A stretch of 64,000 nucleotides of DNA, taken from NCBI GenBank assembly GCA_003487805.1, contig DNNE01000060.1, positions 15,502 to 79,501 of the forward strand, read 5' to 3'. Position numbers and translations under genes: made by a program. The notes under the pieces were generated by a model that saw only the letters and a list, made by a program, of their open reading frames with translations, did no database searches and had not been told where the DNA came from. Position 1 is the stretch's first letter. Every line of letters starts with the position of its first letter. Source of the stretch: Blastocatellia bacterium (GTDB lineage: Bacteria; Acidobacteriota; Blastocatellia; Pyrinomonadales; Pyrinomonadaceae). Below are positions 56,161 through 63,955 of this stretch, piece after piece.

Positions 56161-56342
56161 TTATGGGAAGGCACTACAGAAGACAGTGGAACGATGCTCC
56201 CCGCGGTATACGAATCTCTGAAAAAGACCTCAAACTATTTCGTTGCGGAAAGGGCGGTAGTGCTCAACTAAACCGTTCGAGATCCATGGAGAAAGCCCTT
56301 CTAAAGTTGGCGCTCGCTTAGTGGACCAAGCGCTAAGGAATT
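56161..56342 (+). repeat. Degenerate first copy of a 182-bp direct repeat
   Basis: Aligns end to end with 57533-57714, with a small indel near 56214. Both read GGGAAGGCACTACRGAAGAC, later GAAAAAGACCTCAAACT and CTTCTAAAGTTGSCGCTCGC. Copy two encodes part of a real gene (WEGTTEDSGTILYVVFESSE); in this copy the frame is broken, so it is a pseudogene fragment. It directly precedes the inverted-repeat element. Confidence 0.7.
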
Positions 56343-56355
56343 AAAGCTATAGACG

Positions 56356-56571
56356 GGGGTCAGGCTTGCGATTTTGCGATTCCCAGAGTCGGTGAAAAGA
56401 CTCTGAAACTCCCATCTCACTTCATTCATTGGGTGCAAACCTCGTAGCATCTTTGGCGAAGGTCTTTGTAATCAAAGAGCGATAACAATGTGCGTTGACG
56501 GCGCGGATGGTCCGCAGTAGCATCCGCCTTTCGGCGTTGTTTGAGAATCGCAAAATCGCAAGCCTGACCCC
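56356..56571. mobile_element. 216-bp MITE-like element with perfect 27-bp terminal inverted repeats
   Basis: The left end begins GGGGTCAGGCTTGCGATTTT and runs 27 bases to GCGATTC (56356-56382). The right end (56545-56571) is its exact reverse complement. The ~162-base interior holds no complete gene; a minus-strand frame (AERRMLLRTIRAVNAHCYRS) may be a transposase relic, but I cannot identify it. The GGGGTCAGGCTTGCGA ends look like those of short elements mobilised in trans. No clear target-site duplication is visible. Confidence 0.7.
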
Positions 56572-56574
56572 AGT

Positions 56575-56850
56575 TTGGGTTTTAGTAAGACGGAAATTGT
56601 GTGGCATTCGCGGACTTGGATTTACATGAAAGGCGGCTATGACGATAGCCCCAAGGCCGCATTTGACCGTCTGCCGTTTGATTACGGCATCACAGGCATT
56701 CATGAAATGTTGCATCAGATCATCAAAAACATGTACGACGAAGCTGATCTAAACCGCGCGGCATACCATTTAGGCGCGACAGGCATTGATAATTATTTGA
56801 ACAAAAACTGCCTTCCTCGCGAATACTTGCCGCCTGCAAAGAAAGAATAG
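56575..56850 (+). CDS. Orphan RHS-type C-terminal tip with HExxH metallopeptidase motif (fragment)
   Basis: A 91-codon frame without a convincing start, beginning right at the edge of the MITE-like element. It contains GYDDSPKAAFDRLPFDYGIT, GIHEMLHQIIKNMYDEADLN and NYLNKNCLPREYLPPAKKE. HEMLH is a zinc-metallopeptidase HExxH motif, and the context (short, C-terminal, behind an RHS gene, followed by a small secreted protein) fits an orphan RHS toxin tip. The N-terminal part is missing, probably removed or displaced by the element. Expression from here alone is doubtful. Confidence 0.55.
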   Translation: MGFSKTEIVWHSRTWIYMKGGYDDSPKAAFDRLPFDYGITGIHEMLHQIIKNMYDEADLNRAAYHLGATGIDNYLNKNCLPREYLPPAKKE

Positions 56851-56866
56851 ACGCTAAGGAGTCGCA

Positions 56867-57367
56867 ATGAGAATCCTGCTTCTTACAATTCTTGCTAGTG
56901 CAACTCTCACGTCTTTTACAACTCGGCAGTCAAATGCGTGGCGAGGAATTAGGCCACTGTACTCGACGCGAGCAGATGTAGAGCGAACACTGGGTCTGCC
57001 GACGCACAGCGGGGGAGTCTCTATCTATCGACCTTTTGATCAGTACGGTGACATAGATCGCCTTCAACAAGAAGCAAGACTCGATAATTTTGCACTTTCC
57101 TTAGAAAATGATCGAGCTTCCAATGGATTTGTAATCGTTTATGCCGGAGGTCGGTTCCGCGCAGGTGAAGCTTTGGCTTACGGTAATGATTCCAAGAAAT
57201 ATCTTGTTGGTAAAAGAAAAATCGATCAACGTAGGATCATTGTTATCAACGGGGGTTACCGCCAGAATCTTGAGACCGAATTATACATCGTTCCCAAGAA
57301 CTCCCCCGCGCCTACACCGTCCCCAACTCTGTCAACAGATCAAGTGAAAGTCATTAAGAAGCATTGA
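56867..57367 (+). CDS. Small secreted protein of the STRADVE family, possible immunity protein
   Basis: A 166-residue protein with a signal peptide (RILLLTILASATLTSFTTRQ), TAAGGAGTCGC upstream of the start. The start of the mature part, WRGIRPLYSTRADVERTLGL, is a motif I associate with small secreted Acidobacteriota proteins. The rest (FVIVYAGGRFRAGEALAYGN, RRIIVINGGYRQNLETELYI) and a Pro/Thr tail are unfamiliar. It follows the orphan metallopeptidase-like tip by 16 bases, the position expected for a cognate immunity protein; that role is inferred. Confidence 0.65.
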   Translation: MRILLLTILASATLTSFTTRQSNAWRGIRPLYSTRADVERTLGLPTHSGGVSIYRPFDQYGDIDRLQQEARLDNFALSLENDRASNGFVIVYAGGRFRAGEALAYGNDSKKYLVGKRKIDQRRIIVINGGYRQNLETELYIVPKNSPAPTPSPTLSTDQVKVIKKH

Positions 57368-57371
57368 CTAT

Positions 57372-57760
57372 GTGGCTAAAGATACTGTGATTAACATCAT
57401 CGTTACCTACCATGGCATCATCCGCTTTTCCGATCTTCAACTAGATCTAAAGAAACCTGACCGAAGCCTCGATGCCTTAACAACGAGTCACGTGTACTTT
57501 AGCGACACCGCGCAAAGGGTATCCGTTACGTCGTGTGGGAAGGCACTACGGAAGACAGTGGAACGATACTCTACGTTGTATTCGAATCATCTGAAAAAGA
57601 CCTCAAACTGTTCCCTTGCGGAAAGGGCAGTAGTGCTCATCTAACCGCTCGGGATCTATCGAGAAGCCCTTCTAAAGTTGCCGCTCGCTTCGTGGACCAG
57701 GCGCTCAAGGAATTCATCGACCGTCCGCGCTTTGTTATAAACCGGGTTCGTCTGAGATAG
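57372..57760 (+). pseudogene. C-terminal half of a STRADVE-family paralogue, frameshifted
   Basis: The first frame from GTG 57372 reads VAKDTVINIIVTYHGIIRFS, DLQLDLKKPDRSLDALTTSH, VYFSDTAQ and then loses sense. One extra base near 57513-57518 (CAAAGGG) continues it as KGIRYVVWEGTTEDSGTILY, VVFESSEKDLKLFPCGKGSS, ending RPRFVINRVRLR at 57760. The DTVINIxVxxxxxxxFSDLxLD and GIRYxVxEG pattern is what I recall for the C-terminal half of the same secreted family as the gene just upstream, whose N-terminal half is missing here. It contains the second copy (57533-57714) of the 182-bp repeat. Confidence 0.6.
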
Positions 57761-57978
57761 TGTGACGTGAGCTTAGCTGCCCGACCGAGATCGTCCCTCG
57801 ACGATTATCACCCCCTTGCCACTTCAACCTCTGGCGAACCCATATCATAAGCAAGACGCTGACTATTACAGAAGCTATTTTCGATATTCCTGTTTGGCGG
57901 CTCCAAATACATCTTTGATCTGATCCAAAGCGGGCACGCCTTGCCTGCCTGATACAGCACCGGCGGGTACGGGCCGGT

Positions 57979-58191
57979 TTGTCCGAATCGATCAGGCTCT
58001 ACGATCTTCGGCATACATGCGCAACGCTCTTATTAACTGCGAACGAACATCCTAAAATTGTGAGCGAGCGATTAGGCCACTCGAATATTACCCTGACAAT
58101 GGATACTTACTCTCATGTCCTGCCTTCTATGCAACAAGGTGCCTCAGAGAAACTGGAACGCATTCTTTTTAAGAAGAAACACAGAGCTTAG
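57979..58191 (+). pseudogene. Tyrosine recombinase (integrase) C-terminal fragment
   Basis: About 70 codons reading RLYDLRHTCATLLLTANEHP, KIVSERLGHSNITLTMDTYS, HVLPSMQQGASEKLERILFK. It carries the catalytic Arg-His of LRHT, the His of GHSN and the nucleophilic Tyr of MDTYSH, but the N-terminal domain and first catalytic Arg are absent, so it cannot recombine alone. It abuts a copy of the tRNA-Lys 3' end (58217-58253), the usual place of an integrase in a tRNA-targeting element. The first codon (TTG) is arbitrary. Confidence 0.85.
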
Positions 58192-58216
58192 GGAACTTAA
58201 TTGGAAAATTGGCACG

Positions 58217-58253
58217 CGAGCAGGGCTCGAACCTGCGACCCGCTGATTAAGAG
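58217..58253 (-). repeat. tRNA-Lys 3'-end copy (attachment-site core)
   Basis: These 37 bases are identical to 63964-64000. On the minus strand they run from the anticodon loop (CTCTTAATCAGC) through the T-arm (GCAGGTTCGAGCCCTGC). Beyond 58253 the sequence no longer fits a tRNA anticodon stem, so this is a displaced tRNA 3' segment, as left by integration at the anticodon-loop crossover. It lies 26 bases after an integrase tail. Confidence 0.85.
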
Positions 58254-58801
58254 GGCTCAAATATCAGTTCGTGCTAGTTTGGGTGCATTCATTGCTCTGC
58301 AGATTTCTTGGTACTTCCCCAGAAATCTCTTAGCCTACGTTCGGTCGAGTATAAACCAATTTGGCTGACTTGGCACACAGTTGGCACACACGAGTGGGGT
58401 GAACCACTGTGTCGAGATCGAACTGATAATAAAGGTCTTGCAGTCTGGCGAAGCTTCGCGCAAGTTCAGCCTTGTTCTGTATGTAGGCGTTCTTATTTGT
58501 AGTTTTGTGACTTGGAGTCTGGGCGCGTTCCAAATTGGACGTTGTTTGACTGGCACTGACTCAAAGAGTGACCCAAGAAAGCTGCACGTTGCATAGGTTT
58601 AGTTTGGAGTAGCTGGCACACTGATTTCTATTAATGAGCCGCTGCGTTGAGACGCCGATGTCGGATTCATGAGAAGACTGGGGTCGCGGAGAATTATCAG
58701 AAGTTTACAGAGTCCGTTCGCACACTCGTTTGATATGAGCACTCGGACTCATATTCGCCCTGAGACTCCCAGTTTTCGACTAGCCGGGGTTTTCATAGTA
58801 C
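58254..58801. other. Non-coding left end of the island
   Basis: About 548 bases with no supportable gene. It contains the TTGGCACAC direct repeats at 58370-58389 and a further TGGCACAC near 58614. Short frames on both strands lack ribosome sites. It may include a degraded recombination-arm region. Confidence 0.45.
58370..58389 (+). repeat. Paired TTGGCACAC direct repeats (left), possible integrase arm sites
   Basis: TTGGCACAC occurs at 58370-58378 and 58381-58389, an 11-base period. The same pair with the same period occurs at 63888-63907. Tyrosine integrases use such short direct repeats flanking the core as arm-type sites; that function is inferred. Confidence 0.45.
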
Positions 58802-60139
58802 TTACTTGACTCCTCTTTCCGCGAGATATTGTCTTACGAACTCAATTCTTTTCTGACGTTTCAGTTTGGAGGCTGAATCATTGCTCGGCCGAACCAAGGC
58901 GCGGTCAACTGGCACTCTTACAGGCGACTTGTAATAGGTTTCATCAAATTTCGCTGGTTCGGCAATGACAGCGAGTTGCACTCGCACGGGTTTCTTCCTA
59001 GGGACCAAGTTTCGCAGTTGTGCATATAATTCCTTCTTTGAACTCTCCGGCAGCTTATTTATTCGCGCTTCTAAATCGGAGTCTGCACTCTTATCATTGT
59101 CGCTAATTGTATTTTGATTACCACCGGCCGCCGGTGTTGCCGTGCTTGCGCTAGTGGTATTTACAGGAGGTCTGGGGGTAAATGTGAGGTCGCCGACAAA
59201 CCAGCTTTGTTTTTCCGGCGGAAGAAGATCAAATGTCAGAAGAATGCCGTCGCCAGAAGGTTGAGCGGTAACGTTCATTGATGACGAATTATCCTCTTCT
59301 TGCGCACCCTTCCAGATATTATATGAAGAGAGGCCCGCTACGTTCGGGATCTTAACTTTTATCTTCTGTTCACGAGTATAAAGGTTTTGCTGGTCGTCGC
59401 CGCAATAACCTTGATCTCCCCAGTTCCTGACAAAAAACGCCCACGAACTCTGTATTAAGGGATTGCCCTTTAGATGAACGAACATCGCATAGACGGGATG
59501 TAATTCTGTTTTGCCGTCACCACCGTTTCCATGCAGCGTATCCAGGTTCAACAAGCCGATAACAATCACCGAACTTCCATCAATCATTGCCGCAGCATGT
59601 GCTTTGCTATCATCGACTCCATTGTGATGGAAACTATCCCACCATGTGCCGGTATCGTCCCAATTATCGACGGTCTCGTCTGAGTCAAATTCTATGTGAA
59701 CCTGGGAGCCGGTCGTGGTATAGAGAGCCTCGTCATCTCTATGAACGTTCAGCGTGTAATCGTCATCACCGAACGGGAAGAGAGACGCACTATGGTCGTC
59801 CCATGTAACAATGCCTTCGTAAGTGACAGGCATAAAATTTACATGGGGGCCACAGAATTTACCGCCATTAAAAGTGACAGGATAGGAGGTGCAGTAGGGA
59901 TACTGCGGCGATTTTGTCCAGTCATCGGGATTGTCAGAGTCAGACTGAATAGGGCAGCTCTCACCCGGATTCGGTATTGCATTGTGCTGGACTTGTTTTC
60001 CCCATTTTGGATTAAGCGGGAATACGTTCGCGTCAAAGGTGTTCGACGCGACGTCGAAGTCTTTGAATGGTTTGACTTCACATCCGTGACTTGAAAGTAG
60101 CAGTCCAGTTATTGTGAGTAAGAGAAATAGCTTTTTCAT
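58802..60139 (-). CDS. Large secreted lipoprotein of unknown function
   Basis: A 445-residue protein with a lipoprotein signal (LFLLLTITGLLLSSHGC, Cys20); GCAGGGAGAAT lies upstream of the start. The mature part is rich in Asp, Trp and His with beta-like stretches (GGKFCGPHVNFMPVTYEGIV, DETVDNWDDTGTWWDSFHHN, DSKAHAAAMIDGSSVIVIGL, PLIQSSWAFFVRNWGDQGYC). A Thr/Ala linker and a charged C-terminal region (KRQKRIEFVRQYLAERGVK) follow. I do not recognise a family. It is cargo of the tRNA-Lys island and divergent from the sigma factor gene. Confidence 0.75.
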   Translation of the reverse strand: MKKLFLLLTITGLLLSSHGCEVKPFKDFDVASNTFDANVFPLNPKWGKQVQHNAIPNPGESCPIQSDSDNPDDWTKSPQYPYCTSYPVTFNGGKFCGPHVNFMPVTYEGIVTWDDHSASLFPFGDDDYTLNVHRDDEALYTTTGSQVHIEFDSDETVDNWDDTGTWWDSFHHNGVDDSKAHAAAMIDGSSVIVIGLLNLDTLHGNGGDGKTELHPVYAMFVHLKGNPLIQSSWAFFVRNWGDQGYCGDDQQNLYTREQKIKVKIPNVAGLSSYNIWKGAQEEDNSSSMNVTAQPSGDGILLTFDLLPPEKQSWFVGDLTFTPRPPVNTTSASTATPAAGGNQNTISDNDKSADSDLEARINKLPESSKKELYAQLRNLVPRKKPVRVQLAVIAEPAKFDETYYKSPVRVPVDRALVRPSNDSASKLKRQKRIEFVRQYLAERGVK

Positions 60140-60497
60140 CCTTGATTCTCCCTGCCAATGTACGCGAGTCTCCTAAGCCTCTGGCTCCGTCTGAGGCTGC
60201 GAAGTTCAGTCCGAGCCAGACGGACTCACACTGACAGGGTCGTCGCTCGAAGCCACAATTAGAAAGCATCAGCCTAGCAGCGATATGTACTCTCTACTTT
60301 GTAAGGCGATATTCCGAGAATGGATGGCTCAAGAAATCCTCAATGGTGGAGGGAGAGTTTCACGACCTAGCATTTGATCGAATACCGGTCGGGGATAATT
60401 CCATGCTCCTTTACGCGACTATTTGTGACCAAAGCGGTTGACACGGATGACACGCGCTCCTATGCTCAGCGCGAGCGACCGCACACATCAAAAAGGT
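60140..60497. other. Intergenic region between lipoprotein and sigma factor
   Basis: About 358 bases, divergent promoters expected. GAGCCAGACGGACTC-type imperfect symmetry near 60180-60230 (CTCCGTCTGAGG and CCAGACGGACTC) could form a stem. No gene is supported. Confidence 0.4.
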
Positions 60498-61076
60498 ATG
60501 GCCAACTCTCCTACTCAGGCCCAAGAGATCTCGCTAATGCTCCGTGCCTGGAGCGATGGTGATACCGAAGCGCTCAATAAACTTTTGCCGCTGGTTTATG
60601 ACGAGTTGCACCGGCAGGCTCATCGCTGCTTGCGACACGAGCGCGCCGGGCACACGCTGCAAACCACCGATTTAATTCACGAAGCTTATCTAAAGTTAGC
60701 CGCGCAAGCAGAGGTCGAATGGGAGAACCACGCTCACTTCTTTGCACTCTCTGCTCAGTTGATGCGTCACATATTGGTTGACTATGCGAGGGCAAAGCAT
60801 CGAGCGAAACGCGGTGGCGACGTTCCCAGATTGTCTCTGTCAAAAGCTGAACCCGTCGCGGCGGGGCGACTGGACGTTGATCTCCTCGCTTTGGATGAAG
60901 CGCTCACGCGTCTTGCTGCTATTGACGAGCAGCAAGCTCGCGTGGTGGAGCTGCGATATTTTAGCGGGCTCGACATCGAAGAGACTGCTGCGGCACTTGG
61001 CATTTCTCCCGCTACCGTGAAACGCGATTGGACTACGGCCAAAGCCTGGTTAGGTCGCGAGCTAAAACGGCAATAG
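60498..61076 (+). CDS. ECF-type RNA polymerase sigma factor
   Basis: A 192-residue sigma-70-family factor of the ECF type usual in Acidobacteriota. Region 2: LLPLVYDELHRQAHRCLRHE, LQTTDLIHEAYLKLA, HFFALSAQLMRHILVDYARA. Region 4: LDEALTRLAAIDEQQARVVE, LRYFSGLDIEETAAALGISP, ATVKRDWTTAKAWLGRELKR. The start at 60498 has AAAAGGT upstream; a frame from 60438 adds 20 unlikely residues. It is followed five bases later by a kinase-TPR gene, the common pairing in which the kinase is thought to control the sigma factor. Confidence 0.9.
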   Translation: MANSPTQAQEISLMLRAWSDGDTEALNKLLPLVYDELHRQAHRCLRHERAGHTLQTTDLIHEAYLKLAAQAEVEWENHAHFFALSAQLMRHILVDYARAKHRAKRGGDVPRLSLSKAEPVAAGRLDVDLLALDEALTRLAAIDEQQARVVELRYFSGLDIEETAAALGISPATVKRDWTTAKAWLGRELKRQ

Positions 61077-61081
61077 GCTTC

Positions 61082-63799
61082 ATGGATCAGAAACGCTGGC
61101 CACAAGTCAAAGAGATTCTGGATGCGGCGATCCAGCACCCGCCGAATGAGCGCGCCGCGTTCCTGTCCGCGGCTTGTTCAGATGATGAGGCTCTCTATCA
61201 TGAGGTTGAATCGTTGCTTGATTCATACGAGTCAGCATTTCTGGAGCAACCAGCCGTTGCGGAATTCATCGAGATGCCGGCAAATGCTCACCCCCAGGTG
61301 ACGGAGGGACAACGCATCAGTCGTTATCGAATCATCTCGCTGCTGGCAGTAAGCGGCATGGGGGAAGTTTACTTAGCGGAAGATACGAGCCTTGGCCGGA
61401 AGGTGGCGCTTAAGCTGTTACCGGCGTCCTTCATCCAGGACGAAGACCGGCTGCGCCGCTTCGAACAGGAAGCGCGGGTTGCATCTGGGTTCAATCACCC
61501 GAACATCGTCACCATTTTTGAGGTCGGACAGATGGACTCCATACACTTCATCGCTACCGAGTTCATTGATGGCAAGACTCTGCGACAGCGTATGGTCAGC
61601 GAAACGCTCGGGCTGCGCGAGGTGCTCGACATAGCGATTCAGGTAACCAACGCGCTGGCAGCTGCTCATGAAGCTGGCATAGTCCATCGAGACATCAAGC
61701 CAGAGAACATAATGCTCCGAAGAGACGGGTGCGTTAGAGTGCTGGACTTTGGGCTGGCAAAGCTGACGGGCCAGCCGGCGCTCTCAAGCAACCCAGAAGT
61801 TTTAAGTATTGCGGCGGTAAATACCGATTCAGGTTTTGTAGGCACCGTCAGGTATATGTCTCCTGAGCAAGCTCGCGGACAGACAGTGGACGCAAGAACC
61901 GACATCTTCAGTTTTGGCGTTTTGCTATACGAGATGATTACGAGTCGACCGCCGTTTGCGGGAGAGACGACTAGCGGCCTCATAGCGTCGATACTTCAAA
62001 AGGAACCCCTGCCGTTAGCGAACTATTTACCGGGTGCTTCGACTGAACTGCAGGGAGTCGTAAGCAAGGCGCTGCGGAAGGAAAAGGAGGAGCGCTATCA
62101 GACCGCAAGGGATATCTTGGTTGATCTTCGACGGTTGAAGCAGAGGCTGGGGTCTGAGGCGGAAATTGGGCACAGGCTTGAACCGCATGCGAAGAGTAGC
62201 GAGGTGAAAGCGGTTGCAACGGGGGGTGAACAATACGGAGTCGCAACAGCGGTAGAAACAAGAGATGCCACAGTCGTGCAATCGACACCAAACGCCGCTT
62301 ACCCGCTCAAAAAAATCAAACTACGTTGGCCCGTTTCACTGATAGCCCTGACGGCGGTATTGGTGATGGCTGCGTTTTTCGCCTATTCGCGCTATCGGCC
62401 TCAAGGCGGGAGAGCGAGCATTGATTCCGCAGTAAACATTCGCTCCGTTGCGGTCCTTCCTTTTACGAACGCGACAGGCAACCCGGACATGGAGTACCTC
62501 TCCGACGGTGTCAGCGAGAGCCTCATCGACAATCTCTCACAACTGCCCGGCGTAAAGGTCATCGCCCGAAGTTCCTCGTTCAAGTACAAGGACAAAGAGG
62601 GTGACCCGCAGGACGTGGCGAAAGTGTTAGGTGTCGACGTGATCGTGGCAGGCCGCATCGCGCAGCTTGGCGATAATCTCTTAATCAGCGTGGAGCTTGT
62701 GGACGGGCGCGATCAGACGCAACTGTGGGGCGAGCAGTACAACCGCAAGGCGACAGACCTGCTCGCGATTCAATCAGAGATTTCCAGTGCGATCGCCGGG
62801 AACCTACGTTTGCGCCTGACAACAGGCGAGCGTCAGCAACTCGCCAAACGTGAGAACGTAAACCCTCAAGCTTATGAAATGCTTCTCAGGGGTCGCTACT
62901 TCTGGAGAATGGGAGGAACGGACAATCGAAAGAAAGCCATCGAGTTTTACGAACAGGCGATAGCGGTAGATCCCGCGTACGCGCTCGCCTATGCCGAACT
63001 GTCGGTCAGCTATGAGAGTCTTGTTAATAATAACCTTCTCGACCCTAAAGAAGGGTTGCCTAAAGCAGAAGAAGCGGCGCGCAAAGCGCTCGAACTGGAT
63101 GAGGGTCTCGCTGAAGGGCACCTCGCATTGGCCGAGATCAAATTGAATGCTTGGGACTGGGCGGTTGCTGAGGGCGAGATCAAGCGGGCCATCGAGTTGA
63201 ACCCTAACCTCGCTCAGGCGCATATCAAGTACGCTTATTATCTTAAAACCCAAGGACAACCGCAGCAAGCCATTGCCGAGACGAAACGCGCCAGAGAGCT
63301 AGACCCACTCGCGCCGGGGGCGAATGAGGCCTTTATATTGGGGCTGTTGGCGGCGGGGCAAAATGATCAGGCGATCGAAGCTGCGAAGAAGATGCTCGAC
63401 TTTGATCACAGCAATCCCGACTTGCACACGCTCCTCGGCTATACTTACGCGGCGACGGGGCAGTACCGGGAAGCCATAGTTGCATATCAGGAAGCGATCA
63501 AGTTGGGTGATGATAGTCCAGACGTGCAAATCTACCTGGGCGCGACTTACGCTAAGGCTGGCGAGCGTGAGAAGGCGCGAGCGATCCTCAGACGATTAGA
63601 AGCGGGAAAGGAATACGTTTCGCCTGTGGGGTTGGCAATTCTCCACGATGCAGTCGGCGATCGAGAGCAGGCGTTCGCATTGCTCGAACGTGCTTACGCT
63701 GACCATGACCAACAGTTGATCTGGTTCGGCGGTAGGGATTTTGAATCTTTCCGCTCCGACGCGCGCTTCGCGGACCTCATGCGACGCATCGGACTCTGA
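61082..63799 (+). CDS. Serine/threonine protein kinase with TM helix, FlgO-like domain and TPR repeats
   Basis: A 905-residue membrane protein. The N-terminus (MDQKRWPQVKEILDAAIQHP) is the usual head of these kinases. The kinase domain (about 80-345) shows VSGMGEVYLAED, VALKLL, VHRDIKPENIML, DFGLAKL and MSPEQARGQ, so all catalytic residues are present. One transmembrane helix lies near 416-436. A FlgO/TolB-N-like region follows (SVAVLPFTNATGN, LSDGVSESLIDNLSQLPGVK), then about seven TPRs (AIAVDPAYALAYAELSVSYE, AIELNPNLAQAHIKYAYYL). It ends RRIGL, the usual end. The start at 61082 is chosen over 61028 because it clears the sigma factor gene. It is co-transcribed with that gene. Confidence 0.92.
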   Translation: MDQKRWPQVKEILDAAIQHPPNERAAFLSAACSDDEALYHEVESLLDSYESAFLEQPAVAEFIEMPANAHPQVTEGQRISRYRIISLLAVSGMGEVYLAEDTSLGRKVALKLLPASFIQDEDRLRRFEQEARVASGFNHPNIVTIFEVGQMDSIHFIATEFIDGKTLRQRMVSETLGLREVLDIAIQVTNALAAAHEAGIVHRDIKPENIMLRRDGCVRVLDFGLAKLTGQPALSSNPEVLSIAAVNTDSGFVGTVRYMSPEQARGQTVDARTDIFSFGVLLYEMITSRPPFAGETTSGLIASILQKEPLPLANYLPGASTELQGVVSKALRKEKEERYQTARDILVDLRRLKQRLGSEAEIGHRLEPHAKSSEVKAVATGGEQYGVATAVETRDATVVQSTPNAAYPLKKIKLRWPVSLIALTAVLVMAAFFAYSRYRPQGGRASIDSAVNIRSVAVLPFTNATGNPDMEYLSDGVSESLIDNLSQLPGVKVIARSSSFKYKDKEGDPQDVAKVLGVDVIVAGRIAQLGDNLLISVELVDGRDQTQLWGEQYNRKATDLLAIQSEISSAIAGNLRLRLTTGERQQLAKRENVNPQAYEMLLRGRYFWRMGGTDNRKKAIEFYEQAIAVDPAYALAYAELSVSYESLVNNNLLDPKEGLPKAEEAARKALELDEGLAEGHLALAEIKLNAWDWAVAEGEIKRAIELNPNLAQAHIKYAYYLKTQGQPQQAIAETKRARELDPLAPGANEAFILGLLAAGQNDQAIEAAKKMLDFDHSNPDLHTLLGYTYAATGQYREAIVAYQEAIKLGDDSPDVQIYLGATYAKAGEREKARAILRRLEAGKEYVSPVGLAILHDAVGDREQAFALLERAYADHDQQLIWFGGRDFESFRSDARFADLMRRIGL

Positions 63800-63871
63800 T
63801 CCTGCCTTCTACAACAGAGTGCTTCAGAGAAGCTGGAACGCATCCTTTTTAAGAAAAAACGCAGGGCGTAG
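63800..63871 (+). pseudogene. Second integrase tail, immediately after the kinase stop
   Basis: CCTGCCTTCT, then after a two-base loss relative to the first copy, codons for QQSASEKLERILFKKKRRA and a stop at 63869-63871. It matches the end of the fragment at 57979-58191 (QQGASEKLERILFKKKHRA). Only the last ~24 codons remain and they start one base after the kinase stop, so a deletion joined the kinase gene to the integrase end. Confidence 0.8.
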
Positions 63872-63887
63872 GGGACTAATTGGAAAG

Positions 63888-63907
63888 TTGGCACACTATT
63901 GGCACAC
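63888..63907 (+). repeat. Paired TTGGCACAC direct repeats (right), possible integrase arm sites
   Basis: TTGGCACAC at 63888-63896 and 63899-63907, the same sequence and 11-base period as at 58370-58389. They lie between the integrase tail and the tRNA core. The left tail region keeps only a partial single copy (TTGGCAC at 58209-58215) before its core. Confidence 0.45.
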
Positions 63908-63917
63908 AAACAAGAAA

Positions 63918-63938
63918 GGGCATCCAGATCGGATGCCC
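63918..63938 (-). terminator. Intrinsic terminator of the tRNA-Lys gene
   Basis: GGGCATCC (63918-63925) and GGATGCCC (63931-63938) form a perfect 8-bp stem with a 5-base loop. Read on the minus strand it is followed by TTTCTTGTTTG, a T-rich stretch, 18 bases after the tRNA 3' end. It fits a terminator for the minus-strand tRNA and may also serve the integrase side. Confidence 0.65.
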
Positions 63939-63955
63939 TAACTTATTGATTCTAA

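Noticed and set aside
57808..58014. 68-codon minus-strand frame opposite the start of the integrase fragment
   Set aside because: No ribosome site or family match; lies in degraded DNA left of the integrase tail.
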